Positions 26,050 through 36,900 of a stretch of DNA of 64,000 bases are shown here, piece by piece. How positions within the stretch are numbered: the first letter of the stretch is position 1; each line of letters opens with the position of its first letter. A program made the translations under genes and the position numbers. The DNA is from Saprospiraceae bacterium. GTDB lineage: Bacteria > Bacteroidota > Bacteroidia > Chitinophagales > Saprospiraceae. Under the pieces are notes generated by a model. That model had not been told where the DNA came from and did not search any database. It saw only the letters and a list, made by a program, of their open reading frames with translations. The stretch covers positions 62,001-126,000 of the forward strand of contig JAQXDE010000014.1 in NCBI GenBank assembly GCA_029251525.1. The letters are read 5' to 3'.

Positions 26050-26715
26050 TTAATAATAAGGAAATTATTATTTGATTTTCAACACAAAGTTTTTCTCTCG
26101 GTTTGGGAAACTTAATTAGAATGTTAAAATCATTACATTAATAGATAATAATGAAGATACAAATTCAACTTTTTCTAAATTTAACCGTTTTCATAGATAT
26201 AAAATAAAGGATGTGTTAATAAATTTAATCAATTGCCAAATTAAGCCTTAAATGGGTAACTCGTTTCCGTTTTTCAGGGTTATAACACAATATAATTTAG
26301 CTAACTTTGATATTTTCTTGAGTAAAAAATTGTTGATTTTTTTACAAAAAAAAAGTTTAACTTAATATTAAAACTTGCAGACAATTTAAAATATCATAAA
26401 ATAGACCTGACAAACGTTCTTAAATAAAGCCTGTGGCATTATTTTTTCTATAAAAAAACAAATCATTATTTCGATATTTTGGATTTTGTTTAAAAATAAA
26501 ATAAGAGGAGTTCAGAAACATGATAAAATATTTATGAGTTGCAGGGTTTAATATAAATTTTCGATATTTATTAGTTGTAAACTCAAAATATTAACTTTAT
26601 CATCGCTTAACAATTTTCCTCAATTATACATTCCAAAATTAGGGGCTGAAATAAAAATAAAATCTTGATTTTGTTTTAAATCGGCTTAAAGAATCACCGA
26701 AGAAAAAAATATATC
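26050..26715. other. Long intergenic stretch upstream of clpC
   Basis: About 670 AT-rich bases between the divergent STAS and clpC genes. One TAACTTTG box lies at 26302-26309, some 400 bases before clpC. I saw no HrcA/CIRCE-type or CtsR-type inverted repeat and no credible gene. Confidence 0.5.
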
Positions 26716-29280
26716 ATGAACAAGAGATTTTCTCCAAAAGTCAAAAAAGTTATCTCAAGAAGTCGCGACGAAGCGATTCGGTTGGGACAAGACTTTATCG
26801 GTACTGAACATTTGTTGTTGGGTATCATGCAAGAGCGAAATGGCCTTGCAATCAAAGTTTTGGACTCATTGGAAGTAAATGTTAAAGAACTTGCCAAAAC
26901 AATCGAAAGATCTGTTCGAAAAAGTAGCAGTCCCAAAGCATCTCTAGAAGTAGGAAGCATCCCACTAAACAAGCATGCTGAGAAAGTTTTGAAGGTTACC
27001 TTTCTTGAAGCTAAGATTTTAAAAAATGATGAAATAAGCACAGAGCACTTAATGCTCTCTATTTTGAAACATGAAGAGAATTTAGCCTCTCGTATTTTAA
27101 ATGAGTTTGATGTAAACTATGAAGTTTTCAAAGCTGAATTAGATTACGTTAATCAAGAAACTGATATGGGTGATGTCGGTCGTCCAGATATTTTTAATAG
27201 TCCAGAGGAGGATGGAGATGAACCATTTGAAGATGATGCTTCTGCCGGAGGCGGTCGATACCAACAAAGAGGAGGTAAAAGCGCATCCAAATCACGTACT
27301 CCAGTTTTGGATAACTTTGGTAGAGATATTACCAAATTAGCAGATGAGGGGAAATTAGATCCAATTATTGGTCGTGAAACTGAAATCGAACGTGTTTCTC
27401 AAATATTAAGTCGACGGAAAAAGAATAACCCAATCTTAATTGGTGAACCTGGTGTGGGTAAAACCGCCATTGTTGAAGGGCTAGCTTTAAGAATTCATCA
27501 GAAAAAAGTTTCTAGAACTCTATTTGGAAAAAGAATTGTGATGCTAGATTTAGCAGCCTTGGTAGCGGGTACTAAATACCGTGGACAATTTGAGGAAAGA
27601 ATGAAAGCCATCATGACTGAGTTGGAAAAATCACGTGATGTAATTTTGTTTATTGATGAAATCCACACAATTGTCGGTGCAGGAGGAGCCACAGGTTCGT
27701 TAGATGCATCCAATATTTTCAAACCAGCTTTGGCTAGAGGAGAGTTGCAATGTATCGGAGCCTCTACTTTAGATGAATACCGACAACATATTGAAAAGGA
27801 TGGAGCATTAGATCGCCGATTCCAAAAAGTTGTGGTTGATCCTCCTTCACCTGAGGAAGCTGTTCATATTTTACAAAACATAAAGGAAAAGTATGAAGAG
27901 TTTCACAACGTGATCTACTCTGATGATGCAATCAAAGCCTGTGTGAAATTCAGTGATAGATACGTTAGTGATCGATTCCTTCCTGATAAAGCGATTGATG
28001 TAATGGATGAAGTAGGTGCAAGGGTTCATTTAAAAAATATTCATGTACCAAAGCATATTGAGGATTTAGAAAAGAAAATTGAAGAACTTAAAGAACAAAA
28101 AAATTCTGCAGTTAAAAATCAACAATATGAAAAAGCAGCTGATCTAAGAGATAATGAGTCTAAATTGGTCCGTCAATTAGACTTTGCTAAAGTAGAATGG
28201 GAAGAAGAATCAAAAACAAAACGTTACCCTGTAAACGAAGAAGATATTGCAGAAGTAGTATCTATGATGACTGGAATTCCTGTACAGCGCGTTGCTCAAA
28301 ACGAAAGTAAAAAACTCGTCAAAATGAGTTCTGATATCCAGGGAGCAATTATTGGACAAGACGAAGCAATAGTAAAAATTACCAAAGCAATACAGCGTAA
28401 TCGAGTTGGATTGAAAGATCCTTCAAAACCGATTGGATCTTTTATCTTCTTAGGACCTACTGGTGTTGGTAAAACTGAATTAGCAAAAGCGTTAGCTCGA
28501 TATATCTTCGATTCGGAAGATGCATTGATTAGAATTGACATGTCCGAATACATGGAAAAATTCAGCGTAAGTCGTTTAATTGGAGCACCTCCTGGATATG
28601 TTGGTTATGAAGAAGGTGGACAACTTACAGAAAGAGTGCGTAGAAAACCATATTCTGTTATCCTTCTGGATGAAATTGAAAAAGCGCACCCAGACGTTTA
28701 TAATATCTTGCTACAAGTTTTGGACGATGGTCAACTAACAGATGGATTAGGAAGGAAAGTAGATTTCAAAAATACTTTAATCATCATGACTTCTAATATT
28801 GGAGTTCGTCAATTGAAGGATTTCGGAACTGGTGTAGGATTCAATACTAAAGCTAGACAAGAAGCAACAGAAGAAAATAGCAAAGCTGTTATCCAGACCG
28901 CTTTAAAACGCACATTTTCTCCTGAGTTCTTGAATAGAATTGATGATGTTGTGATTTTCAATAGCTTAGATCAAGACGATATTTTCAAAATCATTGATAT
29001 TACATTGAAAGATTTGCATAAAAGATTGGAAGGTATGGGTTACAAACTAAGATTAACCGATGGTGCTAAAAAATTCGTTGCCGAAAAAGGGTACGATCCC
29101 CAATTTGGTGCAAGACCTTTACATCGAGCAATCCAAAAATACATAGAAGACCCATTAGCTGAATTTATTTTAGGCCAAAACCCTACTGAAGGTAGTTCTT
29201 TCAAAGCTGTAATGAGAAAAGACGGTGAAGGGTTGGATATTGACTTTGAAAAAGAGGCAAAATCAGAGTCTAAAAAATAA
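26716..29280 (+). CDS. clpC: ATP-dependent Clp protease ATP-binding subunit ClpC
   Basis: An 854-residue AAA+ unfoldase. Two Clp-N repeats occupy about residues 1-150. The first AAA+ module has Walker A GEPGVGKT (about 243) and Walker B LFIDEIH. A UVR-like segment ([14 protein letters not shown], about 470) identifies ClpC rather than ClpB. The second module has GPTGVGKT (about 579) and [12 protein letters not shown]. It feeds unfolded proteins to ClpP in the cytoplasm. The linker at 150-195 is acidic then Gly/Arg/Ser-rich. It is monocistronic with a strong terminator. Confidence 0.96.
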   Translation: MNKRFSPKVKKVISRSRDEAIRLGQDFIGTEHLLLGIMQERNGLAIKVLDSLEVNVKELAKTIERSVRKSSSPKASLEVGSIPLNKHAEKVLKVTFLEAKILKNDEISTEHLMLSILKHEENLASRILNEFDVNYEVFKAELDYVNQETDMGDVGRPDIFNSPEEDGDEPFEDDASAGGGRYQQRGGKSASKSRTPVLDNFGRDITKLADEGKLDPIIGRETEIERVSQILSRRKKNNPILIGEPGVGKTAIVEGLALRIHQKKVSRTLFGKRIVMLDLAALVAGTKYRGQFEERMKAIMTELEKSRDVILFIDEIHTIVGAGGATGSLDASNIFKPALARGELQCIGASTLDEYRQHIEKDGALDRRFQKVVVDPPSPEEAVHILQNIKEKYEEFHNVIYSDDAIKACVKFSDRYVSDRFLPDKAIDVMDEVGARVHLKNIHVPKHIEDLEKKIEELKEQKNSAVKNQQYEKAADLRDNESKLVRQLDFAKVEWEEESKTKRYPVNEEDIAEVVSMMTGIPVQRVAQNESKKLVKMSSDIQGAIIGQDEAIVKITKAIQRNRVGLKDPSKPIGSFIFLGPTGVGKTELAKALARYIFDSEDALIRIDMSEYMEKFSVSRLIGAPPGYVGYEEGGQLTERVRRKPYSVILLDEIEKAHPDVYNILLQVLDDGQLTDGLGRKVDFKNTLIIMTSNIGVRQLKDFGTGVGFNTKARQEATEENSKAVIQTALKRTFSPEFLNRIDDVVIFNSLDQDDIFKIIDITLKDLHKRLEGMGYKLRLTDGAKKFVAEKGYDPQFGARPLHRAIQKYIEDPLAEFILGQNPTEGSSFKAVMRKDGEGLDIDFEKEAKSESKK

Positions 29281-29346
29281 TTTTTAAAACTGATGGGATA
29301 ATGAATTTAATGATTCATTCATCTTCCCATTAAGTAAGAATATAAT

Positions 29347-29379
29347 ACACCTGCTGAATTTACTCAGTAGGTGTTTTTT
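29347..29379 (+). terminator. Terminator of clpC
   Basis: An 11-pair stem (ACACCTGCTGA / TCAGTAGGTGT, one G-U pair) with a 6-base loop is followed by a T tract, 66 bases after the stop codon. Confidence 0.9.
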
Positions 29380-29553
29380 ATTTTTGCAATTGGAAAAAAG
29401 TAAAGCCCAATGTAGGAAACTTAAATAATAGTACTAATTATTCGAGTTTTTTTCCTTTTATTAAACAGAATACAAAATATCCTGTTATTTTTACGCTCAA
29501 CTAATTTAAAGTAATTTTTTTAACTTTTATTTTTTTATTAAAATTAAATTCAT

Positions 29554-30252
29554 TTGGCTAAAAGACAAAAAAAGCAACCCATTAGAAAAAATACACTCAG
29601 ATTTAGAGTGAATGACCAAATCCGTATTCCAGACATTCGCCTGGTGGGTGACAATCTCAAAGAATTAAGTGAAGCAATAGGTCAAAATATTGAAGCCGGC
29701 ATTTACCCAACTCGAAGAGTTATAGAATGGGCGGACAGAGTGGAACTTGATCTTGTAGAAATTTCTCCGAATGCTAAACCTCCCGTTTGTCAAATCATTG
29801 ATTACAAAAAGTTCCTCTATATGAGGAAAAAAAAGGAGAAAGAAATCAAATCTAATGCGGTAAAAACTGTCGTTAAAGAGATTCGTTTTGGACCTAATAT
29901 TAGCGAACATGATTTCGATTTTAAATTAAAGCATGCAATTAATTTCTTGAAAGAAGGTTCTAAAGTTAAATCTTATGTTCATTTCCGTGGGCGAACAATC
30001 GTTTTTAGAGATCGCGGAGAATTAGTTTTACTTCGATTTATTAAAGAATTGGCTGAACACGGTTCTCCTGAGGCAATGCCAAAGATGGAAGGTCGTAGAA
30101 TGATTGTAGTAATTGCACCTAAAAAAAGTGCTTTAAAAAAACCTGTCAAGAAAAAGAATAAGCACGAAAGAAGAAAGGAGGAGGCAGATAAGGCTGCTAC
30201 AGAAAAAGCTGCCAAAGAATTACAAAAAAAATTAAATGAAGAAGAAGAATAG
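29554..30252 (+). CDS. infC: Translation initiation factor IF-3
   Basis: A 232-residue IF-3. The N-domain has RFRVNDQIRIPDIRLVGDN and VEISPNAKPPVCQIIDYKKF; the C-domain has EIRFGPNISEHDFDFKLKHA and VHFRGRTIVFRDRGE. A Lys/Glu-rich tail extends it by about 40 residues past typical lengths. No ATG or GTG starts it: the candidates are TTG at 29554 (MAKRQKKQP) or ATT at 29548 two codons earlier. Enterobacterial infC starts with AUU, and IF-3 represses its own mRNA through that rare start. IF-3 keeps the 30S subunit free and checks start-codon pairing. It heads infC-rpmI-rplT. Confidence 0.95.
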   Translation: MAKRQKKQPIRKNTLRFRVNDQIRIPDIRLVGDNLKELSEAIGQNIEAGIYPTRRVIEWADRVELDLVEISPNAKPPVCQIIDYKKFLYMRKKKEKEIKSNAVKTVVKEIRFGPNISEHDFDFKLKHAINFLKEGSKVKSYVHFRGRTIVFRDRGELVLLRFIKELAEHGSPEAMPKMEGRRMIVVIAPKKSALKKPVKKKNKHERRKEEADKAATEKAAKELQKKLNEEEE

Positions 30253-30284
30253 ATTAATTTATTTATCTTAACTTATAAAATATC

Positions 30285-30317
30285 AGGCTACCTCTTTTTA
30301 AGATGTAGCCTTTTTTT
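30285..30317 (+). terminator. Terminator/attenuator between infC and rpmI
   Basis: AGGCTAC pairs with GTAGCCT, with an inner TCTT/AAGA stem, followed by seven T. It lies 32 bases after infC and would limit read-through into rpmI, which has its own promoter. Confidence 0.85.
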
Positions 30318-30371
30318 GTCATTTTGACTTGTAAGAATGGCAAAAATTATTGAAATAGATCCTAAAATATC

Positions 30372-30402
30372 TTTGTCTTTTATACCTATTTCCTTATCTT
30401 TG
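30372..30402 (+). promoter_or_regulatory. Complete Bacteroidota promoter for rpmI-rplT
   Basis: TTTG at 30372-30375, a 19-base spacer and TATCTTTG at 30395-30402, followed by C, match the -33/-7 consensus exactly. The start would be near 30408, giving a leader of about 55 bases before rpmI. Confidence 0.85.
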
Positions 30403-30463
30403 CACCTCTTTTGAAATATCAGATGGATTATATTAACGTTTCCATCAAAAAAATTATTTAATT

Positions 30464-30661
30464 ATGCCTAAAATGAAGACCCACTCTAGTGCCAAGAAGA
30501 GATTCAAAGTAACTGGCTCTGGGAAAATCAAAAAATTTGGTGCTTTTACTTCTCACATGATGAGAAACAAAAGTAAAAAAGCAAAGTTACGTTTGAGACA
30601 TGGTAGTATCCTTAAAAAAGGAGATGAGAACCGAATCAAAAAATTGCTTTGTATGAAATAG
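30464..30661 (+). CDS. rpmI: 50S ribosomal protein L35
   Basis: 65 residues, highly basic, with the L35 signature MPKMKTHSSAKKRFKVTGSG and a C-terminal GDENRIKKLL. The length is normal. L35 is a late-assembling protein of the large subunit. It is co-oriented with rplT 93 bases downstream. The start ATG is preceded by an A-rich leader. Confidence 0.97.
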   Translation: MPKMKTHSSAKKRFKVTGSGKIKKFGAFTSHMMRNKSKKAKLRLRHGSILKKGDENRIKKLLCMK

Positions 30662-30754
30662 TGATTTTTAAAGATCACTACCTTTTTTTTAACGACGGTG
30701 GAGCAAAAAGAAACGGATTTATATTATCCTGCTTCACAACTAAAAAATTTAAAA

Positions 30755-31102
30755 ATGCCAAGATCAGTAAATTCTGTAGCTTCAAGAGCTAGAAGAAAAA
30801 AGATTCTAAAATTAGCGAAAGGTTACTTTGGTGCAAGATCTAAAGTTTATACAGTAGCGAAAAATGCTGTAGAAAAAGGACTTGTATACGCCTACCGAGA
30901 TCGTAAAAATAAAAAACGTGCTTTCCGTAGATTATGGATCGCTCGTATCAATGCAGGAGCGAGACAGCATGGAACATCTTACTCAAGATTAATGCACGGA
31001 TTATCACAAAATGGAGTAGGTTTGAATCGTAAAGTCCTAGCTGACTTAGCGATGAATCATGCAGAAACATTTAAAGTTTTGGTTGATTCTGCAAAAAAAT
31101 AA
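30755..31102 (+). CDS. rplT: 50S ribosomal protein L20
   Basis: 115 residues from the ATG at 30755 ([16 protein letters not shown]), the normal L20 start. An upstream in-frame GTG at 30698 would add 19 residues not found in L20. It contains [17 protein letters not shown] and [12 protein letters not shown]20 binds 23S rRNA early in assembly and in other bacteria represses the infC-rpmI-rplT mRNA. A bidirectional terminator follows. Confidence 0.96.
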   Translation: MPRSVNSVASRARRKKILKLAKGYFGARSKVYTVAKNAVEKGLVYAYRDRKNKKRAFRRLWIARINAGARQHGTSYSRLMHGLSQNGVGLNRKVLADLAMNHAETFKVLVDSAKK

Positions 31103-31120
31103 ATAGCACTCCTGCTAAAT

Positions 31121-31158
31121 AAAAAGGGTTGTTCAAAATTAATTGAACAACCCTTTTT
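31121..31158. terminator. Bidirectional terminator between rplT and carbonic anhydrase
   Basis: A 16-base perfect inverted repeat (AAAAAGGGTTGTTCAA / TTGAACAACCCTTTTT) with a 6-base loop. It can end both convergent transcripts. Confidence 0.92.
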
Positions 31159-31184
31159 TATGAAAAAAATGATGATTCTTTTAC

Positions 31185-31772
31185 CTACAAAAAATTAACT
31201 TTTCCTGTTCCTAAATTATAGTATGCTGGAACTATATGCAATTCTCCTATTTTCTTCTCAGTTGCATTCCTTATAATTTCAGATCGACTCACTAAATCTT
31301 TACAAGTCATTTTCGCATTTTTCTTGACAACTGAATTTACATCTTTCTTACGTGATGCTGCAATTGCTGGAGAAATATGTGACAATAGGTGATTTAAATT
31401 ATAACCATTATCGCCTCCACCTATTGCTGCTGTTACTGCCCCACAACTTTCATGACCCAATACTACAATTAATTTTACACCTAAGTGAGCAACCGCGTAC
31501 TCGATACTGGCAGTTGTACTTGTATTTGCTACATTTCCTGCAACTCGAATAACAAAGATTTCCCCAAGACCTGAATCAAATGCTAATTCTGGAACAACTC
31601 GACTATCTGCACAGCTTAAAATTATAGCATATGGATTTTGACCACTTGCCAGAGATTTTCTTCTTGCCGCATCTTGAAGGTTTCCTTCTAGTTTATCCGA
31701 AACAAAATTTTTATTTCCTGCTTTAAGTTTTTCAAGTGCTTTTTCAGCTGAAAGGTTTTTTATTTTACTCAT
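31185..31772 (-). CDS. Beta-class carbonic anhydrase
   Basis: A 195-residue cytoplasmic enzyme interconverting CO2 and bicarbonate. The zinc ligands are C54 in SCADSR, then H107 and C110 in GHESCGA; D56-R58 form the catalytic dyad. VIRVAGNVAN is also conserved. The N-terminus (KALEKLKAGNKNFV) is the usual helical arm and there is no signal peptide. It is monocistronic, convergent with rplT. Confidence 0.95.
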   Translation of the reverse strand: MSKIKNLSAEKALEKLKAGNKNFVSDKLEGNLQDAARRKSLASGQNPYAIILSCADSRVVPELAFDSGLGEIFVIRVAGNVANTSTTASIEYAVAHLGVKLIVVLGHESCGAVTAAIGGGDNGYNLNHLLSHISPAIAASRKKDVNSVVKKNAKMTCKDLVSRSEIIRNATEKKIGELHIVPAYYNLGTGKVNFL

Positions 31773-31924
31773 AGTTACTTCTAAAGTTTTTGATCACTAA
31801 AAATTGTTAACAAAATATAAATTATTTTCTATTTGATAAAAAATAGAAATATCGCATTAAGATAAAATGAAATTTTGTTAGATTCTTAAATTTTAAACAA
31901 AAATATTTGAGAGTAGTTTAAGTT

Positions 31925-33135
31925 CTATTTTTGCAAAACTAACTTTTCTAGCCAAACATTATTATTATTGCTTATTTTCAAAAAATAAAACCCTTCTTTG
32001 AGATTCAAATCTTCTATTCTCAGTAACCTCCCACTCGACTGAATTCTTTGAAGAATTAATTCTCCAGAAACATCATATAATGAAATATCAAACTTCTCAT
32101 CTTTTACAAACAATATACTTACATTTTTAGAAAATGGATTTGGGAAAACTTTAAATGGATTTTCTTCTTCAAGCTCATTCAAGCTTGTTGACAAACCATT
32201 GGTCCATTGTCCTGAATCAAAAGACAAAAGTTTTGCATCCAAACTAGCAAATTGCTCAGAAGAAATATAACCATAACCTCCTTGCCTAAAAGCTATAGCC
32301 TCAGTCTGACTATTATTCAACGCTAAACCTAAAGAAATCTTTCTTTTATTACCAGAAAAGAAATTCACACCTTGATAATCAAAACAAAGCCAAACAATAT
32401 TAACTCCTGAAAAATTATACCCAAGCAAACCTACTACTCCATCTTCACTAATATCTGCTCCAGTTATCAACCCTTGAACATTCATTGTTTCCCGTAATTG
32501 AGCTATATAATCCCCTGGATCTGCCGGTAACACATAATGCCTAGTTTGTTGATTTATCCAATTCTTGGAAAACAAATGCAAACTATCATTATGGAAAAAA
32601 AATGCCTCACAATCATAATCTGTGTTATTACTGGAAGGAATAAAATCAACCTGATCGCTATAAGAGAATTTTATCACGTCCGCAGTTGCAATCCCTGAAG
32701 CCAACTGAGATTTGAGAACTTTATAAATTTTTAAATCCATCCGATCACCGTCGTTATTTCCAAAATCACCAATGTACAAATGAGTATCGTCCTCTGCAAG
32801 ATCTTCCCAGTCGTTATTATCTGAATTAGCAATTATTACCGTATTCAGAATAGAACCATCTGTAGTATCTATTTGGTAAATTTTATCTTCATTTCCAGCA
32901 TCATTATGAGTCCACAATTGATTATCAAAAAAAGCTAGGCCTGAAGTTTCTAAAATTTGGGTTGGAAGAATAGCTATTTCTTTAAGAGAATAATTGGTGG
33001 TGGAATATTCGCAGGAACCATCATTAAAGATAGCTGAGGCATTATAATTATTGGCTTGCGGATCTGTGCAACCAGACTGAGCAATTATAGATTGAAGAGA
33101 AAAAAAAAAAAACCTAAAAAATAATATTTGGTCAT
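31925..33135 (-). CDS. Secreted protein with type IX secretion C-terminal sorting domain; signal peptide out of frame
   Basis: The long frame reads a beta-rich domain and ends in a type A sorting domain: FKVFPNPFSKNVSI, DVSGELI and a final GFYFLKI plus a Lys-rich end. Sense continues upstream of the first in-frame ATG (32917): GCTDPQANNYNASAIFNDGS is preceded by SLQSIIAQ, a signal-peptide end. The only plausible start is ATG 33133-33135 (MTKYYFLG), but a run of 13 A (33100-33112, T in the gene) puts it out of frame. Fourteen or eleven bases would restore it. It would be a ~400-residue exported protein; its function is unknown. Either a phase-variable locus, a mutation or a sequencing error explains the shift. 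Confidence 0.75.
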
Positions 33136-33221
33136 AATTAAAAATAATAAATTATTAATCTTAATAAGTATAAGTTCATTGTAGAGGATTTAAAGTAACA
33201 TTATTTTCATAAAAAAGAAAA

Positions 33222-33651
33222 AACTGCAAACCTGTAAGCCGAATTCTGTAACCTCAATTTCGCTCAAAAGCAAAACAAAAGCCCCTATCATTTATCTAGT
33301 TTCATCGTTACCGACGAACCCAATCTGCCTACCCCTTCCTGCTGTCTCAAAAATTCAAGACAATGGAGCGAGCAACTCCACTTTCCAAAAAGGAAAACTG
33401 AAATGTACGTGGCATTTCAACCCACAAGGTTTATCCACTTTTCCAATTACTTGGAAAAGTCGTGCGCTCTTACCGCACGTTTTCACCCTTACCCTGATTG
33501 CTCAGGGCGGTAATTTTCTGCGACACTATCTGTATTTCTTTATTATCAAGATAATAAAAAAACCCCATCCGTTAGGTGGTGTGGTACTCTACGTTGTCCG
33601 GACTTTCCTTTTCGCTAATTGCTTAGCAAAACGATAGAGCGGTTTGCAGTA
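33222..33651 (-). ncRNA. rnpB: RNase P RNA
   Basis: The minus strand carries the conserved bacterial class A core: GGAAAGTCCGGACAACG near 33610 (5' region, P4 side) and ACAGAATTCGGCTTACAGG near 33240 (3' region). The ends pair as a P1 helix (GTTTGCAGT at 33642-33650 with ACTGCAAAC at 33223-33231). About 430 nt is within the usual size range. It is the catalytic RNA that removes 5' leaders from tRNA precursors. The internal part holds several hairpins, for example around 33440-33475. Confidence 0.93.
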
Positions 33652-33906
33652 TTTTCTTTTCTTAACTTTAAACACAGTGACTAAATTAATATTTGAAACC
33701 CTCACCAATAAAAGTTCATAACTGACTATTTATTAGGCTTTAAAATATATAATTTTTTATTAATTTTACAAAACCAAAACCAAATTGGGATTGGATAAAA
33801 ATTAGTGGTAATTTGATAAAGTGTATTTCCAAAAATCGGAAAGGTAAAATTAATCAATTACTAATGATTAGTTTTCAATTTCCTCCACATTTCCTGAATA
33901 TATCTT

Positions 33907-36900
33907 ATGACTAAGAAACAACTTTACCTCATTGGCTTAACCCTCTTTTTTCTATTTTTGGCATTGGGTTTTGATTTTTACAATCAAAGAACAGTTGGAA
34001 CCCAACAATATGCCTCAATCATAGAAAAGCATCTTCATGAAAATGAAGAAGAAGTAAAAAACTTTTTCGAAGAGAAAGGTTTCATAGCTAGGCAACTAGC
34101 TAATAAAAGCACTTTAGAAGATTTTACAAAAATAGAAAGTCTTTATAAAAAAGATTATACTATTTGTATTTATCAGAAAGACTCTTTAGCCTTCTGGACA
34201 AATAATGATATAACTCCTAATCGTTTTTTGCTAGATGGAGAAAATGCGAACTTAAATTCTAATTATTTCAAACTCTCCAACGGACATTATGAAGTTTTAA
34301 AAAAGTCATTTTCTCAGCCTGGATCAGGCAAATATACTATTTTCGGTTTTATTCCAATTAAATATGAATACGAATTAGAAAGTTCCTACTTGGAAAATAT
34401 TTTCAAATCTGATAAAAACATCCCAAAACAGATCTCCATTTCAGAAAAACCCTCCTCGGTTGGAATTAAAAATAGGTCAGGTAAAACTCTTGCATATTTA
34501 TCAGCAAGAACCTCACAAGTTCAAAATCCTATTAAACAGCAATTTTTATTCTTACTATACGCCTTTTCTTTTATTTTTCTTGCCAACTTAGTAAATATTT
34601 TTGCTAAAAATATTTCTTTGAGCCGTCCACCTTGGATGGGATTTGCACTATTAGTTGCAACGATCTTTGGACTCCGATTTTTTACAATGCAGATAAATTT
34701 CACGGGCAAATTTACTGAACTTTCTTTTTTCGAACAAAATTTCCACTCTTCCTATCTGGGGAATTCACTAGGAGATTTGGTCATAAATATTATTTTACTC
34801 TTTTGGATTATGGTTTTTTTCTATACAGAATTTAGAATTCGACCAGCTAAAAAGTTATCCGACTTCCAACGTTTTGGATTAACTACTTTAAATTATTTTT
34901 CCATTATTCTTGGGATTTTAATGATTTCTAATGTTTTCCAACAATTAGTATTCAATACAGAAATCACATTTGATTTTGATCATATTTTCAGTTTAAATAA
35001 AAATAGTTTTATTGCCATTATGGCCTCTCTACTCTTATTAGTTGCGCTATTTCTTTTTAGCCAGCGAATTATGGAAACTATACTAAAGTTGGGTTTGAAA
35101 AAAGTCTTCCGTATAGGTGCATTGGGTTTAGCTTCTTTGATGGCGATTCCTATTATTATAAATTCTAATTTTAACTTACCTGTAGCAGAAATGATCATTA
35201 TTGGATGTATGTTCAATCTGATTTTTGATATTTATGTCGATAACAATCGTCCTAATTTTATCTGGTTAGTAATATGGTTAGTTGTGTTTGCTATGATTCC
35301 ATCTATCTTATTATTTAAATATAATAATGATATGGACTATAGAAGGCGATTGAAATATGCTGATAAGTTATCTGAATTGAAAGATAAACTAGCTGAAGAA
35401 AGTTTAGACGAAGTAAAAAGGGATATTAGAAGTGATCAAGAATTAAAAGAATTATTAAAACCTTTTCCTTTTAAAGCTGACCCTAAAAAGGTTCTTTCAA
35501 TCATAAATAAACACTTTACAGACAATATTTATTTACATAACAATTATCAATATGACTTCCATGCATATACCCAGTTTGGTTCAGCCTTAGATTCATTTCC
35601 CGCAACGAAAGAACAATTAGAGCTAAAATTAAAAGAAGCTACTTCCACAGGAACCAATGATTTAAAATTTCTTTCTCAAAAAAATAATAAAAATACTTAC
35701 TTACTAAATTTCAATTTCTTTCCTAAAGGCTCACCTAATGACCCAATCGAATTAGTACTTGAAGTAGAGAGAAATCGGAGGGACCAGTCTAAAGTTTTTA
35801 CAGAACTACTCATTGAAAAACAATATAAAGGTCTCAATGAATTAGGAAATTATGAATACGCGATTTACAATAATAATGAATCTCTCATTTACAAAGAGGG
35901 GAAATCTTACGATGATAAATATAAGTTTGATGTCATTCCCTCCCCAACCAAAAATCCGATTGAAATTAAGGATGGCGGTCGTTCACATTTAATTTATCGA
36001 GCCTCTAATGAAAATATTGTGGTAATTAGTAAAGAACTACCAACTGCAAGAAGAATTATTACTTTATTTGCATTTTTGTTTGTTTTGTTATTGATTGTGA
36101 TTGTGATCCTAATTCTTTTTAATTCTATTTTTAAATCACTTCCTGACATTTTCAGTTTCAAATTCGACAAAGTGATGAGTATTCGGACTCGAATCCAAAT
36201 GGCCGTAATTGCATTAACTTTTATCTTTTTTCTTTCAATTGGTGCGGTAACTGTGCAATATTTTAGTGATGAAAGAGGCAATTATCACGAAGGCCGATTA
36301 GACAGAAAAGGGAAAGCTATTTTAATGGATACTAACATAGAGTTAGAAGATTATTATAACCGTAATGAGAATACTGATTTCGATTACGATCGCATGCTAA
36401 AACGAATTTCTACTGTCCATCGAATGGATGTAAATATTTATAATAAAAGTGGAATGCTGATCAATTCTTCCGAAAGTGATGTATTCAATAAAGGTATCGT
36501 CTCAAAGTCTATGGATGCTATGGCTTTCAGTGCTTTGTCCAGAATGAAAAAATTAAAATACACACAAGAAGAAGAAAAAGTAGGCTCTCTTACTTACAAA
36601 GCTGCTTATCTTCCATTAAAATTATCCATTTTAAAAGGAAATGATGTTGAAACGGAAACCGTTGCTTATTTGGGGCTCCCCTATTATTCCAAACAAAGGG
36701 AACTAAGAGACGATGTCAATGTTTTTATGGGAACTCTTTTAAATTTATACGTTTTTCTTTTACTAATTGCTGGTGCAGTTGCGATTGGGATTACCAATTC
36801 AATTACTCGTCCAATTGCAAGGATTGGGGAGAAATTGAAGGAGTTTAAATTAGGTAAGAGAAACGAACCGCTCATTTGGGAAAGTAAAGATGAACTAGGG

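Noticed and set aside
32500-32917. ATG 32917 as true start of the sorting-domain protein
   Set aside because: Coding similarity and a signal-peptide end continue upstream of it to the homopolymer; starting there would remove export.
33222-33651. Possible tmRNA or 6S RNA
   Set aside because: The conserved ends and P1 pairing identify RNase P RNA.
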